The notes under the pieces were generated by a model, which was not told the origin of the DNA, did no database searches, and worked only from the letters and a program-made list of their open reading frames with translations. DNA of 39,890 nt from Sphingomonas sanguinis (GTDB lineage: Bacteria; Pseudomonadota; Alphaproteobacteria; Sphingomonadales; Sphingomonadaceae): NCBI RefSeq assembly GCF_001476905.1, contig NZ_LDTE01000042.1, positions 1 to 39,890 of the forward strand, read 5' to 3'. A program made the translations under genes and the position numbers. Below are positions 8,962 through 16,776 of the stretch, in pieces (the stretch's first letter is position 1; every line of letters starts with the position of its first letter).

Positions 8962-9870
8962 TTGGACAAGAACAAGCCGACCGTGCCCGCCGCCAAGGCG
9001 GTGACCAAAGCCAGTCGCGCGACCAAGCCGGTCGCGACCAAGACGCTGCCGGGCCTGCCCTCCGACACCACCGCGTCGGCCAAGCCGTCGGTCGCCAAGC
9101 CTGCGATCGCCGCCGAGGCCGCCCCCTCGAACAGCCCGGCGCTGCCGCTGAACGCACCGACCGCCAAGGTCGAAGCCCCGAAGGTCGAGACGGCCCCGAA
9201 GCCGGCGGTGGAAACGCCAGCCGCTGTCGCACCGATCGCACCCAAGGTCGAAGCGAAGCCCGCTCCGGCGCCCAAGGCTCCCGTCGTGAAGGCGGAGGCC
9301 AAGCCGGTTGCGGCGAAGCCCGCACCCAAGGCACCGGCCAAGCCCGTCGCCCCCAAGGCGGCGGCCCCGACGATTTCTTCCCCGACCGCCGCGGTTTCGG
9401 CGGACTCCAAGCCCAAGGATTTTATCATGGACGCCCAGAGCACCATCGAAAACGCGACCGCCAAGACCCAGGCCTTTTTCGGCGACGCCCAGGCCCGCAC
9501 CCAGGCCACCATGGAGAAGAGCGCCAAGCTGTTCGAGGACATGATCGCGTTCAGCAAGGACAATATCGAAGCGGTCGTCGAATCGTCGAAGATCGCCGCC
9601 AAGGGCGCAGAGACGCTGGGCCAGGGTGCCGCCGACTATGCCAAGCGCTCGTTCGAGACCGCCAGCCAGACGCTGCAGACCCTGTCGTCGGTCAAGTCGC
9701 CGACCGAGTTCATGAAGCTGCAGTCGGACTTCGCCCGCTCGGCCTTCGACTCGATGGTCACCGAGACCTCGCGCTCGACCGAGCACCTGATGAAGCTGGC
9801 CGGCGAGATCGCCCAGCCGATCAGCAACCGCTTCGCGGTCGCCGCCGAGAAGCTGAAGACCGTCGCGTAA
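8962..9870 (+). CDS. Phasin with long Ala/Pro/Lys-rich N-terminal extension
   Basis: Phasins coat PHA granules and control their size and number. The C-terminal 147 residues form an amphipathic helical phasin domain (STIENATAKTQAFFGDAQ, then LFEDMIAFSKDNIEAVVESS and later helices). Residues 1 to about 150 are low complexity, built from repeated Lys-Pro, Ala-Pro-Lys and Pro-Lys-Val-Glu units (for example PVAAKPAPKAPAKPVAPKAA), reminiscent of the AAKP-rich DNA-binding tails of PhaF-type granule proteins, though here at the N-terminus. The TTG at 8962 has GGGAGA 6 bases upstream. A second start at 9427 (ATG, AAGGA 7 bases upstream) would give a normal-length phasin without the extension, so two products are possible. 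An open frame extending back into phaC is not needed. Confidence 0.88.
   Translation: MDKNKPTVPAAKAVTKASRATKPVATKTLPGLPSDTTASAKPSVAKPAIAAEAAPSNSPALPLNAPTAKVEAPKVETAPKPAVETPAAVAPIAPKVEAKPAPAPKAPVVKAEAKPVAAKPAPKAPAKPVAPKAAAPTISSPTAAVSADSKPKDFIMDAQSTIENATAKTQAFFGDAQARTQATMEKSAKLFEDMIAFSKDNIEAVVESSKIAAKGAETLGQGAADYAKRSFETASQTLQTLSSVKSPTEFMKLQSDFARSAFDSMVTETSRSTEHLMKLAGEIAQPISNRFAVAAEKLKTVA
9415..9429 (+). promoter_or_regulatory. Internal ribosome binding site and ATG within the phasin gene
   Basis: AAGGA at 9415-9419 sits 7 bases before an in-frame ATG at 9427-9429, exactly where the low-complexity extension ends and the phasin domain begins (MDAQSTIENATAK). Initiation here would yield a 147-residue phasin of normal family length. 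Whether both starts are used cannot be seen from sequence. Confidence 0.5.
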
Positions 9871-9904
9871 TGCGCTGACGGTTTCCTTCGCGGAAACAGG
9901 AAGG

Positions 9905-9933
9905 GGGCGGTCACTTCGGTGGCCGCCCTTTTT
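9905..9933 (+). terminator. Intrinsic terminator of the phasin gene
   Basis: A 10-bp stem (GGGCGGTCAC, loop TTCG, GTGGCCGCCC, with one G-T wobble) is followed at once by five T residues, 35 bases after the phasin stop. This is a textbook Rho-independent terminator. Confidence 0.9.
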
Positions 9934-9974
9934 CGTGTCTGGCGGGTGATTGGGGCACGTCGCTTGGGGCCAAT

Positions 9975-10018
9975 CCCTCCCCCATCCCCTCCCGCCTGCG
10001 GGAGGGGATGGGGGAGGG
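9975..10018. repeat. Perfect 21-bp palindrome, REP-like intergenic element
   Basis: The 21-base left arm (9975-9995, rich in CCCTCC and CCCATCCC) is the exact reverse complement of the right arm (9998-10018), separated only by CT. It sits between the phasin terminator and the small membrane protein gene. The motif style matches the other GC-rich palindromes in this window, so it is read as a dispersed repetitive extragenic palindrome rather than a second terminator; no T-tract follows. Confidence 0.65.
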
Positions 10019-10086
10019 CAAGGTGTCTCACCGAGACCAACCCATCCCCACTGGCATCCCGCGCGCCCAGCGCCTACATTCCCCCC

Positions 10087-10434
10087 ATGTCGTTCTTCGG
10101 CCGCTTTTCCCCCGTCCGCGCTTATCGCGACCTGCGATTCTTCCTGTCGCAGCGCCAGCCCTATGAGCTGGTGTTCCTGATCATCGCGATGGGGATTACC
10201 GGCTTCTTCATCTACGCCTTTGCGCGCGACGATTATGTGCGACCGCCCTATCAGCCCAACATCATCTATGTCGAACAATGGCCCGCGAACCGCACCGATG
10301 CGGAAATCCGCGCGCAGCAGAAGATCGACTACGTGAAGAAGAAGCAGGAACTGGCCGAGGAGCAGGCCGCCAAGGACCAGCGCAAGGCCGAGTTCAAAAA
10401 GGTCGACGACGCGCTGACCAAGTGGGGCTTCTGA
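10087..10434 (+). CDS. Small single-pass membrane protein, first gene of the riboflavin operon
   Basis: I do not recognise this 115-residue protein. It has a basic, aromatic N-terminus (MSFFGRFSPVRAYRDLRFF), one transmembrane helix at about 29-46 (LVFLIIAMGITGFFIYAF), then a polar region with a YVEQWP segment and a charged, probably coiled-coil tail (about 75-108) rich in Lys, Glu, Gln and Ala. The positive N-terminus suggests the tail lies outside the cytoplasm. Its stop codon lies inside the beginning of ribD, so it heads the rib operon by arrangement. Nothing in it suggests flavin chemistry. The reading frame and codon use look like a real gene of this genome. Confidence 0.75.
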   Translation: MSFFGRFSPVRAYRDLRFFLSQRQPYELVFLIIAMGITGFFIYAFARDDYVRPPYQPNIIYVEQWPANRTDAEIRAQQKIDYVKKKQELAEEQAAKDQRKAEFKKVDDALTKWGF

Positions 10435-11390
10435 CCGACCATCGCTGGATGGGGGGGGCACTGGCGCTGGCGGATCGCGGCGTCGGGCGGACCGCGCCCA
10501 ATCCCCATGTCGGCTGCGTCATCGTACAGGGCGACCATGTGGTCGGGCGCGGCTGGACCCAGCCCGGCGGCCGGCCCCATGCCGAGGCGATGGCCCTGGC
10601 GCAAGCCGGAGCGGCGGCGCGTGGGGCGACCGCTTACGTCACGCTGGAGCCCTGTGCGCATATTTCGCCGCGCGGTCCTGCCTGTACCGACCTGCTGATC
10701 GCGGCCGGAGTCGCGCGGATCGTCGCGGCGATGGGCGATCCCGATCCCCGCACCGACGGCCTCGGCTTTGCCCGCGCCCGCGCCGCCGGGATCGCAGTCA
10801 CGACCGGCGTGCGCGAGGAGGAGGCGCGGCGGATGATCGCGGGGTTCCTGACCCGCCGCACCCGGGGCCGCCCCTTCGTCACGCTGAAGCTCGCGACCTC
10901 GCTCGATGGCATGATCGCGCGGGCCGATGGTGAGAGCCGCTGGATCACGGGCCCGCAGGCGCGCGCGCATACCCATCTGGAACGCAGCCGCCACGAAGCC
11001 ATCCTGATCGGGCGCGGCACGCTGGCGGCCGATGCGCCCCGGCTCGACGTCCGTCTTCCGGGGCTCGAGTCGCGCAGCCCGCGCCGCATCCTTTTATCCC
11101 GAACAGCCGAGACGAGCTGGGAAACCATTCCCTCCCCCGCCGCCATCGCCGATCTGGCCGGAGTCGACCGGCTGATGGTCGAGGGAGGGGCGCGAACCGC
11201 CTCCGCCTTTCTCGCCGCCGATCTGGTCGACCGGCTGCTTCTCTATCGTGCGCCCATCCTGATCGGCGAGGGTCACGCGGCGCTGGGCGATATCGGCCTC
11301 TCCCGTCTCGCCGAGGCGCATGGCCGCTGGCGGCTGACCGATGCACGGATGCTTGGCAGCGACCGGCTGGAGGTCTACGAGCGCGCTTGA
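10422..11390 (+). CDS. ribD: Bifunctional diaminohydroxyphosphoribosylaminopyrimidine deaminase / reductase
   Basis: RibD performs the second and third steps of riboflavin synthesis: deamination of the pyrimidine made from GTP, then NADPH-dependent reduction of its ribosyl group. The deaminase domain (1 to about 145) has [16 protein letters not shown], the zinc site H53-A-E55 and cysteines C78 and C88. The usual PCxxxGRTPPC is changed to [12 protein letters not shown], with one extra residue between the cysteines. The reductase domain begins [17 protein letters not shown] and has [16 protein letters not shown]. It is 322 residues by the GTG start, slightly short for the family. The GTG at 10422 supplies the helix preceding [11 protein letters not shown] and overlaps the upstream gene by 13 bases; an ATG at 10449 is the alternative. 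Confidence 0.93.
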   Translation: MGLLTDHRWMGGALALADRGVGRTAPNPHVGCVIVQGDHVVGRGWTQPGGRPHAEAMALAQAGAAARGATAYVTLEPCAHISPRGPACTDLLIAAGVARIVAAMGDPDPRTDGLGFARARAAGIAVTTGVREEEARRMIAGFLTRRTRGRPFVTLKLATSLDGMIARADGESRWITGPQARAHTHLERSRHEAILIGRGTLAADAPRLDVRLPGLESRSPRRILLSRTAETSWETIPSPAAIADLAGVDRLMVEGGARTASAFLAADLVDRLLLYRAPILIGEGHAALGDIGLSRLAEAHGRWRLTDARMLGSDRLEVYERA

Positions 11391-11391
11391 T

Positions 11392-11994
11392 ATGTTTACC
11401 GGGATCGTCACCGACATCGGCTCCGTCACCGCCGTGGAAACGCGCGGCGACACGCGAGTCGTCATCGCCACCGCCTATGATACGGCCAGCATCGACCTGG
11501 GCGCATCGATCGCCTGTTCGGGCGTCTGCCTGACCGTGGTCGAGAAGGGCCCCGACTGGTTCGCGGTCGACGTCTCGGCCGAGACGATCGGGCGCACCGC
11601 CGACCAGTGGACGACCGGCCAGCGGCTGAACCTGGAACGCGCGATGAAGCTGGGTGACGAGCTGGGTGGCCATATCGTCACCGGCCATGTCGATGGTGTC
11701 GGCACCGTCGTGTCCGTCGCCGAGGAGGGCGGATCGCACCGCGTCTTCGTCCGCGTGCCCGCCGACCTCGCCCCCTTCATGGCGACCAAGGGCTCGGTGA
11801 CGATCGACGGCGTCTCGCTGACCGTCAACAGCGTGGACGACACCGAGACCGGCACCGTCTTCGGCCTGAACATCATTCCCCACACCGCCGCCGTCACCAC
11901 GCTGGGCGGCATCACTGAGGGCCAGCGCGTCAATATCGAGATCGACGTGCTCGCCCGGTATCTGCAGCGCATGGAGCATTATCGTGGCCGCTAA
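11392..11994 (+). CDS. ribE: Riboflavin synthase, alpha chain
   Basis: This trimeric enzyme of 200 residues dismutates two molecules of 6,7-dimethyl-8-ribityllumazine into riboflavin and the pyrimidine precursor, the last step of the pathway. It starts with the hallmark MFTGIV and shows the two tandem lumazine-binding domains: repeat 1 (about 1-95, [22 protein letters not shown]) and repeat 2 (about 96-195, [24 protein letters not shown]). The ATG is one base after the ribD stop, and the 3' end overlaps the ribBX start by 11 bases, so it is translated as part of the operon. Confidence 0.97.
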   Translation: MFTGIVTDIGSVTAVETRGDTRVVIATAYDTASIDLGASIACSGVCLTVVEKGPDWFAVDVSAETIGRTADQWTTGQRLNLERAMKLGDELGGHIVTGHVDGVGTVVSVAEEGGSHRVFVRVPADLAPFMATKGSVTIDGVSLTVNSVDDTETGTVFGLNIIPHTAAVTTLGGITEGQRVNIEIDVLARYLQRMEHYRGR

Positions 11995-13135
11995 TCCCGA
12001 CTCGCTTTCCGGTCTGCGGCGCGGTTTCCTCTCCAACCCCGAAGAGATCATCGACGAGGCACGCAACGGCCGCATGTTCATCCTGGTCGATGACGAGGAC
12101 CGGGAGAATGAGGGCGATCTGGTCATCCCCGCCCAGATGGCGACGCCGGAAAAGGTCAATTTCATGGCGCGGCACGGCCGCGGGCTGATCTGCCTGGCCA
12201 TGACGCGCGAGCGGGTCGACACGCTCGGCCTGCCGCTGATGAGTCCCAAGAACGGGACACGGCACGAAACCGCCTTCACCATTTCGATCGAGGCGCGTGA
12301 GGGGGTGACCACGGGCATTTCTGCCGCCGACCGCGCGCGGACCATCGCGGTGGCGATCGATGCGGCCCAAGGCCCCGACTCGCTGGTGACGCCGGGCCAT
12401 GTCTTCCCGCTGGTCGCGCGCGACGGCGGCGTGCTGGTGCGCGCAGGCCATACCGAGGCGGCGGTCGATGTCGCGCGGCTGGCGGGCCTAAATCCCTCGG
12501 GCGTGATCTGCGAGATCATGAACGAGGACGGCACGATGGCGCGGATGGACGACCTGATGTCGTTCGCGCAGCTCCACAATCTGAAGATCGGCACGATCCG
12601 CGACCTGATCGCCTATCGCCGCCGCTACGACCATCTGGTCGAGTTGCAGTCGGAGGCCACGTTCGAGAGCGAATGGGGCGGCACTTGGACCGCGCGGGCC
12701 TATCGCAACAAGGCGACCGGCACCGAGCAGGTGGCGCTGGTCAAGGGTAAGCTCGATACGACGCAACCCGTACTGGTGCGGATGCACGCGCTGTCGCCCT
12801 TCGCCGATGTGTTCGGCGAGGCGGGTGCGCGCGGCGCCCTGCTCGCCAAGTCGATGAAGATGATCGCCGAGGAAGGTTCGGGCGTGATCGTCGTCATCAA
12901 CCGCCCGCGCACCGATGCCTTCACCACCGCCGTCCGCCTGAAGGCCGGCGAGGAGGTGCAGATCGATATGGAGGAGCTGCGCGACTATGGCGTTGGCGCG
13001 ATGATCCTGGCCGAGCTGGGCGTGCAGGACATGGTGCTGCTGACCAACACCCATCACACGCTGATCGGGCTCGACGGCTATGGCCTGTCGATCGTCGGCG
13101 AACGTCGTATCGAAAATGCTGAGGGAGACGCCTGA
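11984..13135 (+). CDS. ribB: 3,4-dihydroxy-2-butanone-4-phosphate synthase fused to a degenerate GTP cyclohydrolase II domain (RibBX type)
   Basis: This 383-residue protein has an intact RibB domain (about 20-215), which makes the four-carbon unit of lumazine from ribulose 5-phosphate; the [11 protein letters not shown] metal and substrate motif and [10 protein letters not shown] are present. The C-terminal half (about 220-380) aligns with GTP cyclohydrolase II in order and length, but the zinc-binding cysteines are missing: where the active enzyme has a HSECLTGDVF...CDCG pattern, this has [20 protein letters not shown], and no Cys remains in that half. This matches the RibBX variant described in Proteobacteria, so GTP cyclohydrolase activity must come from a separate RibA elsewhere. 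GTG start, overlapping ribE by 11 bases and ribH by 1. Confidence 0.93.
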   Translation: MAANPDSLSGLRRGFLSNPEEIIDEARNGRMFILVDDEDRENEGDLVIPAQMATPEKVNFMARHGRGLICLAMTRERVDTLGLPLMSPKNGTRHETAFTISIEAREGVTTGISAADRARTIAVAIDAAQGPDSLVTPGHVFPLVARDGGVLVRAGHTEAAVDVARLAGLNPSGVICEIMNEDGTMARMDDLMSFAQLHNLKIGTIRDLIAYRRRYDHLVELQSEATFESEWGGTWTARAYRNKATGTEQVALVKGKLDTTQPVLVRMHALSPFADVFGEAGARGALLAKSMKMIAEEGSGVIVVINRPRTDAFTTAVRLKAGEEVQIDMEELRDYGVGAMILAELGVQDMVLLTNTHHTLIGLDGYGLSIVGERRIENAEGDA

Positions 13136-13554
13136 TGGCGCATGTGTTGATCGTCGAGGCGCGCTTCTACGAGCATCTGAACGACATGCTGCTGTCGGGT
13201 GCGCGGGCCGCGATCGAGGAGGCGGGCCACAGCCATGAGACGATCACCGTCCCCGGCGCGCTGGAAATCCCCGGTGCGGTGGCGATGGCGGCGGACTCGG
13301 GCCGTTACGACGCCTTCGTCGCGATCGGCGTGGTGATCCGCGGCGAGACCTATCATTTCGAGATCGTCTCGAACGAGAGCGCGCGCGGCCTGATGGCGCT
13401 GACCATGGACGGGCTGCCCATCGGTAACGGCATCATCACCACCGAGAATGAGGCGCAGGCGCTGACCCGCGCCAAGCCCAACGAGAAGAACAAGGGCGGT
13501 GAGGCGGCCAAGGCGGCGCTCGCCATGCTGGCGCTGAAGGGTCGGTTCGGGTGA
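13135..13554 (+). CDS. ribH: 6,7-dimethyl-8-ribityllumazine synthase
   Basis: RibH condenses the RibB and RibD products into lumazine and normally forms large icosahedral or pentameric assemblies. The 139-residue protein has [11 protein letters not shown] at the N-terminus, the [13 protein letters not shown] segment, the [12 protein letters not shown] motif with the catalytic H74, and [18 protein letters not shown]. The ATG overlaps the ribBX stop (TGATG) behind a strong GAGGGAGA. It is short but within the range for the family. The stop overlaps the GTG of the following acetyltransferase by 4 bases. The nusB gene often found after ribH is absent here. Confidence 0.96.
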   Translation: MAHVLIVEARFYEHLNDMLLSGARAAIEEAGHSHETITVPGALEIPGAVAMAADSGRYDAFVAIGVVIRGETYHFEIVSNESARGLMALTMDGLPIGNGIITTENEAQALTRAKPNEKNKGGEAAKAALAMLALKGRFG

Positions 13555-14099
13555 CATCGCCCGTCCTCCGAACCGAGCGGTTGACCCTGCGGGTCCCGTC
13601 GGCGGAGGATTTCGAGGCGTGGGCGGCGTTCCATGCCGAGGAGGACACTATGCGCTTCCTCGGCGGCGTCCAGGCGCGCGGGGCGGCGTGGCGCGGGCTG
13701 TGCACGATGGTCGGTGCGTGGAGCGTGCGCGGTTTCGCCATGTTCTCGGTCATCGAACGGGAAACCGGCCGTTGGGTCGGACGGATCGGACCGTGGCAGC
13801 CCGAGGGCTGGCCCGGGCGTGAGGTGGCGTGGGGCGTGGCACGCGAATTCGCCGGGCGCGGCTATGCTTATGAAGCGGCCTGTGCGGCGATGGACTATGC
13901 GGTCGATGTGCTGGGCTGGGATCAGGTGATCCACACCATCGACCCGGAGAATATCGGCTCGATCAAGCTGGCCCAGCGGCTGGGGTCGGTGAACCAGGGC
14001 CCGACACGCCTTCCCGCCCCGCTGGAGAGTTTTCCCGTCGATGCCTGGGGCCAGAGCGCCGACCAGTGGCGGGCACGTCGAGCAGCAGGCGCACAATGA
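13551..14099 (+). CDS. GNAT family N-acetyltransferase (RimJ/RimL-like)
   Basis: This 182-residue protein has the pattern of the RimJ/RimL-type GNAT group that transfers acetyl from acetyl-CoA to an amine. It begins [19 protein letters not shown], has the beta-strand [15 protein letters not shown], the acetyl-CoA binding helix region [22 protein letters not shown] (quoted in part: R-x-x-G-x-G/A as [10 protein letters not shown]) and [18 protein letters not shown]. The substrate cannot be assigned. The GTG start overlaps ribH by 4 bases, and the stop overlaps the next gene by 4, which places it inside the riboflavin operon by coupling. Confidence 0.9.
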   Translation: MTSPVLRTERLTLRVPSAEDFEAWAAFHAEEDTMRFLGGVQARGAAWRGLCTMVGAWSVRGFAMFSVIERETGRWVGRIGPWQPEGWPGREVAWGVAREFAGRGYAYEAACAAMDYAVDVLGWDQVIHTIDPENIGSIKLAQRLGSVNQGPTRLPAPLESFPVDAWGQSADQWRARRAAGAQ

Positions 14100-14521
14100 C
14101 CGATATGCCGCCCAGCCGATTCCGTGTCGTCGAACGGGGTCGGCGGCTGGTGGTGATCGATACCCAGGCGGATAAGTCGCCGCCCGTCCGCCGGACGGAC
14201 TTACCGCGACCGGCCTCGGACAAGACCCGAGCACGATTCCAGCTGCCGGAAAAGATCCGCTTCGACGGTGCGGCAAGCTGGTCCACCGACCGTTTCTATG
14301 ACGCCAAGGGTCCCCGTGCCCTGACACTCGATGCAGGCGCGATGCAGAAGCTGCGCTTTGCCGGGGCCGGGCTGGTCGCGCTGGTGATCCTGTGGGTGCT
14401 GGTCGCGAGCTTTGCCCCACCCTTATGGGGGGCGCCGCTGCTGTTGCTCAATCCCAAGATGCGCCAGACAATGCGCGACCGGGTGACAGCATGGCTCGAC
14501 ACGTTGGACGGCGGCGAATAG
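14096..14521 (+). CDS. Hypothetical membrane protein at the end of the riboflavin operon
   Basis: This 141-residue protein is not recognised. A polar N-terminal part contains FRVVERGRRLVVIDTQAD and an Arg/Pro-rich linker (about 28-50). Then come a DRFYDAKGPRALTLD segment and a single hydrophobic segment at about 89-117 (FAGAGLVALVILWVLVASFA, continuing to a Pro/Leu-rich stretch), which is one helix or a hairpin. The C-terminal tail MRDRVTAWLDTLDGGE is charged. The ATG overlaps the GNAT stop as ATGA, so it is the last cistron of the operon, and a strong hairpin follows 60 bases downstream. Confidence 0.7.
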   Translation: MTDMPPSRFRVVERGRRLVVIDTQADKSPPVRRTDLPRPASDKTRARFQLPEKIRFDGAASWSTDRFYDAKGPRALTLDAGAMQKLRFAGAGLVALVILWVLVASFAPPLWGAPLLLLNPKMRQTMRDRVTAWLDTLDGGE

Positions 14522-14583
14522 CCCGCACCTCCAGCAAGGCTAACCAGCGATCGGATTTGTCTTGATACGCTCTTACAAAGGGC

Positions 14584-14611
14584 CACCACCCCGGCGGAGG
14601 CCGGGGTGGTG
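14584..14611. terminator. Terminator-like perfect 12-bp hairpin between convergent genes
   Basis: CACCACCCCGGC at 14584-14595 pairs perfectly with GCCGGGGTGGTG at 14600-14611 around the loop GGAG. It lies between the riboflavin operon and the convergent old yellow enzyme gene and has no T-tract. It probably ends or stabilises both transcripts; its sequence also has the style of a dispersed GC-rich palindrome. Confidence 0.6.
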
Positions 14612-14648
14612 AAGGGGGCGGGGGTGTTCATTACCCCGCCCCTCATGC

Positions 14649-15743
14649 TCAAGCCGCCCGCGCGCTCTCTTCAAGCGTGGGGTAGTCGATATACCCCTCC
14701 GGCCCTTGGCTGTACCAGGTCTTCATGTCGCCCTCGTTCAGCGGCGCATCGGTACGCAGACGCTCGGGCAGGTCGGGGTTGGCCAGGAAGGTCCGGCCAA
14801 ACGCGATGCCGTCCGCCACACCCGAGTCGATCGCAGCTTGCGCCTTTTCGCGCGTGTCGAAATCGCTGTTCAGGATCAGCGGGCCCTTGAAGACCTCGCG
14901 AATCTGCGGCGACAGCTTGGGCACGTCGGTGCGGCCATAGGTACCGTCCGGCCCGATCTCGCGGAGTTCGAGAAAGGCGATGCCCAGGTCCGACAGCATC
15001 TTGGCGGCGGGCACGAAGACCGAGGCGGGATCGCTATCGTCCACGCCCTGGCTGTCGCCGTTGGGCGAGAGGCGCACGGCCACCCGCTCCTTGCCCGCGA
15101 CCGAAATCACGCGCTCGGCGATCTCGCCGAGCAGGCGGATGCGGTTCTCCGGACTGCCCCCATATTCGTCCTCGCGGTGGTTCGCCCCATCGCGCAGGAA
15201 TTCGTCGATCAGATAGCCGTTGGCGGCATGGATCTGCACCCCGTCGAACCCGGCGGCCAGCGCGTTGCGCGTCGCCAGCTCATAATCGTCCAGCAGGCGC
15301 GGGATTTCGGACAGCTCCAGCGGGCGCGCTGTCTCGAAATCCTTCTTGCCCTCGAACGTATGCGCCTGCCCCTCGGTGCGAGTGGCCGAGGACGAGACGG
15401 GCTGCATCCCCGTGACCGAGCTGTGCACCTGACGACCCATATGCCAGAGCTGCGCGACGATCCGGCCGCCCGCCTTGTGCACCGCGTCGGTCACCGGCTT
15501 CCACGCCTCGACCTGCTCGTCAGTCCACAGACCCGGTGCATAGGGCCAGCCCAGCCCTTCGCGGCTGATGCCGGTGGCCTCGGAGATGATCAGGCCCGCG
15601 CTGGCGCGCTGGGCATAATATTGCGCCATGATCGGCGTCGGCACCGCCTCGCGCGTGGCACGGGCGCGGGTCAGCGGGGCCATGAGGATACGGTTGGGGG
15701 CGTGGATCGCCCCGAGATCGATGGGGTCGAAGAGCGTTGGCAT
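14649..15743 (-). CDS. Old yellow enzyme family alkene reductase (NemA-like)
   Basis: This 364-residue FMN-dependent, NAD(P)H-using flavoprotein reduces activated C=C bonds or nitro compounds in the cytoplasm. It has the TIM-barrel signatures of classical members: NRILMAPLTRAR with Thr25 near the flavin, AQLWHMGRQVH, the substrate-binding pair H172 and N175 in HAANGYLIDEFL, NHREDEYGGSPENR, VRLSPNGDSQG, and the FMN phosphate site ADGIAFGRTFLANPDLPERL. It ends with YIDYPTLEES. The start MPTLFDPIDLGAIHAPNRI matches the family; the longer frame upstream does not. Convergent with the riboflavin operon and divergent from the EamA transporter gene. The natural substrate is unknown. Confidence 0.93.
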   Translation of the reverse strand: MPTLFDPIDLGAIHAPNRILMAPLTRARATREAVPTPIMAQYYAQRASAGLIISEATGISREGLGWPYAPGLWTDEQVEAWKPVTDAVHKAGGRIVAQLWHMGRQVHSSVTGMQPVSSSATRTEGQAHTFEGKKDFETARPLELSEIPRLLDDYELATRNALAAGFDGVQIHAANGYLIDEFLRDGANHREDEYGGSPENRIRLLGEIAERVISVAGKERVAVRLSPNGDSQGVDDSDPASVFVPAAKMLSDLGIAFLELREIGPDGTYGRTDVPKLSPQIREVFKGPLILNSDFDTREKAQAAIDSGVADGIAFGRTFLANPDLPERLRTDAPLNEGDMKTWYSQGPEGYIDYPTLEESARAA

Positions 15744-15807
15744 CACATGTAATCCTTTTGCGGCCTTTCCGGCCTGACGCAACGCAGATAGGGCGTTAAG
15801 GGACCCC

Positions 15808-16773
15808 ATGCCCGTGTTCCACACCCCAAGAAAAACTGAACCGATGCAAAGCGATCGTCAGTCGGACCGGACCGGACCGGATAGCACGCCGCCGCTGGCC
15901 TTCGCCGCCGTCATCCTCGCCAATGTCGCGCTTGCCTTCGGGCCGCTGCTGGTCCGCATGGCCGATACGGGGCCGGTCGCCGCCGCCTTCTGGCGGATCA
16001 CGCTGGCCGCGCCGGTGCTGGCGCTGGTCGCGCTGATCTCGCCCGCGCGGCCGCGTCGGCCGGGCAAGGGACAGGCAGGGCTATGGGCGCTGCTATTGAT
16101 CGGCGGCATCGCCTTTGCGGGCGATCTGGGCTCCTGGCATATCGGCATCCGCCAGACGACGATGGCCAATGCCACGCTGTTCGGCAATTCGGCGACCTTC
16201 ATCTTTCCGCTCTACGGCTTTCTCATCGCGCGCACCTGGCCCTCGCGCAGCCAGGGGATCGCGCTGATCCTGGCGGCGGTCGGGGCCGGACTGTTGATGG
16301 GGCGCAGCTATCAGGTCGATCCGCGCCACCTGGTCGGCGACCTGATGTGCGTCCTGGCGGGCATTCTCTACGCGCTCTACTTCATCCTGATGGCGCGGGT
16401 GCGGACGACCATGCCGCCCATCCCGGCGCTCGCCTGGTCGACGATCGCCAGCATCGTGCCGCTGTTCGTCTTTGCCGTGCTGCTGGGCGAGCGGGTCTGG
16501 CCCGGCCATTGGAGCGCGCTGATCCTGCTGGCGCTGGGGAGCCAGATCATCGGCCAGGGGTTGATGATCTATGCGCTGGGCCTGCTGAGCCCGCTGGTCG
16601 TCGGCCTGGCGCTGTTGGTCCAGCCGATCGTGGCGACCGCCATCGGCTGGATCGTCTATGACGAGCGACTGGCATTGCCCGACCTGGTGGGCGTGGCGAT
16701 GGTTGCGGTTGCGCTGGTGCTGGTCCGGCGCGGATCGACGGTTGCCAAGTCGGGCGATAGGGACGACGGATAG
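15808..16773 (+). CDS. EamA/DMT superfamily transporter
   Basis: This 321-residue inner-membrane protein has ten predicted hydrophobic helices arranged as two EamA repeats (about 35-165 and 175-310). The repeats show the usual signatures: AFGPLLVRMADTGPVAAAFWR in repeat 1 and a final LVQPIVATAIGWIVYDERL with the conserved Glu in repeat 2. Such proteins export metabolites or amino acids by proton exchange, but the substrate cannot be inferred. The ATG at 15808 has AAGGGA just upstream; an ATG at 15844 would remove a short polar leader only. The COQ9 gene starts 3 bases after its stop. Confidence 0.88.
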   Translation: MPVFHTPRKTEPMQSDRQSDRTGPDSTPPLAFAAVILANVALAFGPLLVRMADTGPVAAAFWRITLAAPVLALVALISPARPRRPGKGQAGLWALLLIGGIAFAGDLGSWHIGIRQTTMANATLFGNSATFIFPLYGFLIARTWPSRSQGIALILAAVGAGLLMGRSYQVDPRHLVGDLMCVLAGILYALYFILMARVRTTMPPIPALAWSTIASIVPLFVFAVLLGERVWPGHWSALILLALGSQIIGQGLMIYALGLLSPLVVGLALLVQPIVATAIGWIVYDERLALPDLVGVAMVAVALVLVRRGSTVAKSGDRDDG

Positions 16774-16776
16774 GAT

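Noticed and set aside
9934..10086. Possible FMN riboswitch before the riboflavin operon
   Set aside because: None of the conserved FMN aptamer segments (such as AGGATA-like ends) are visible; the region is mostly a simple palindrome.
8587..10461. 624-residue open frame antisense to the phasin and its flanks
   Set aside because: It runs through the terminator, the palindromic repeat and the inverted repeat as if coding, with long Gly/Arg/Leu low complexity; a shadow of the repeat-rich phasin gene.
10945..12594. 549-residue open frame antisense to ribE and ribBX
   Set aside because: It covers three genes with clear family motifs on the plus strand and has no motif of its own.
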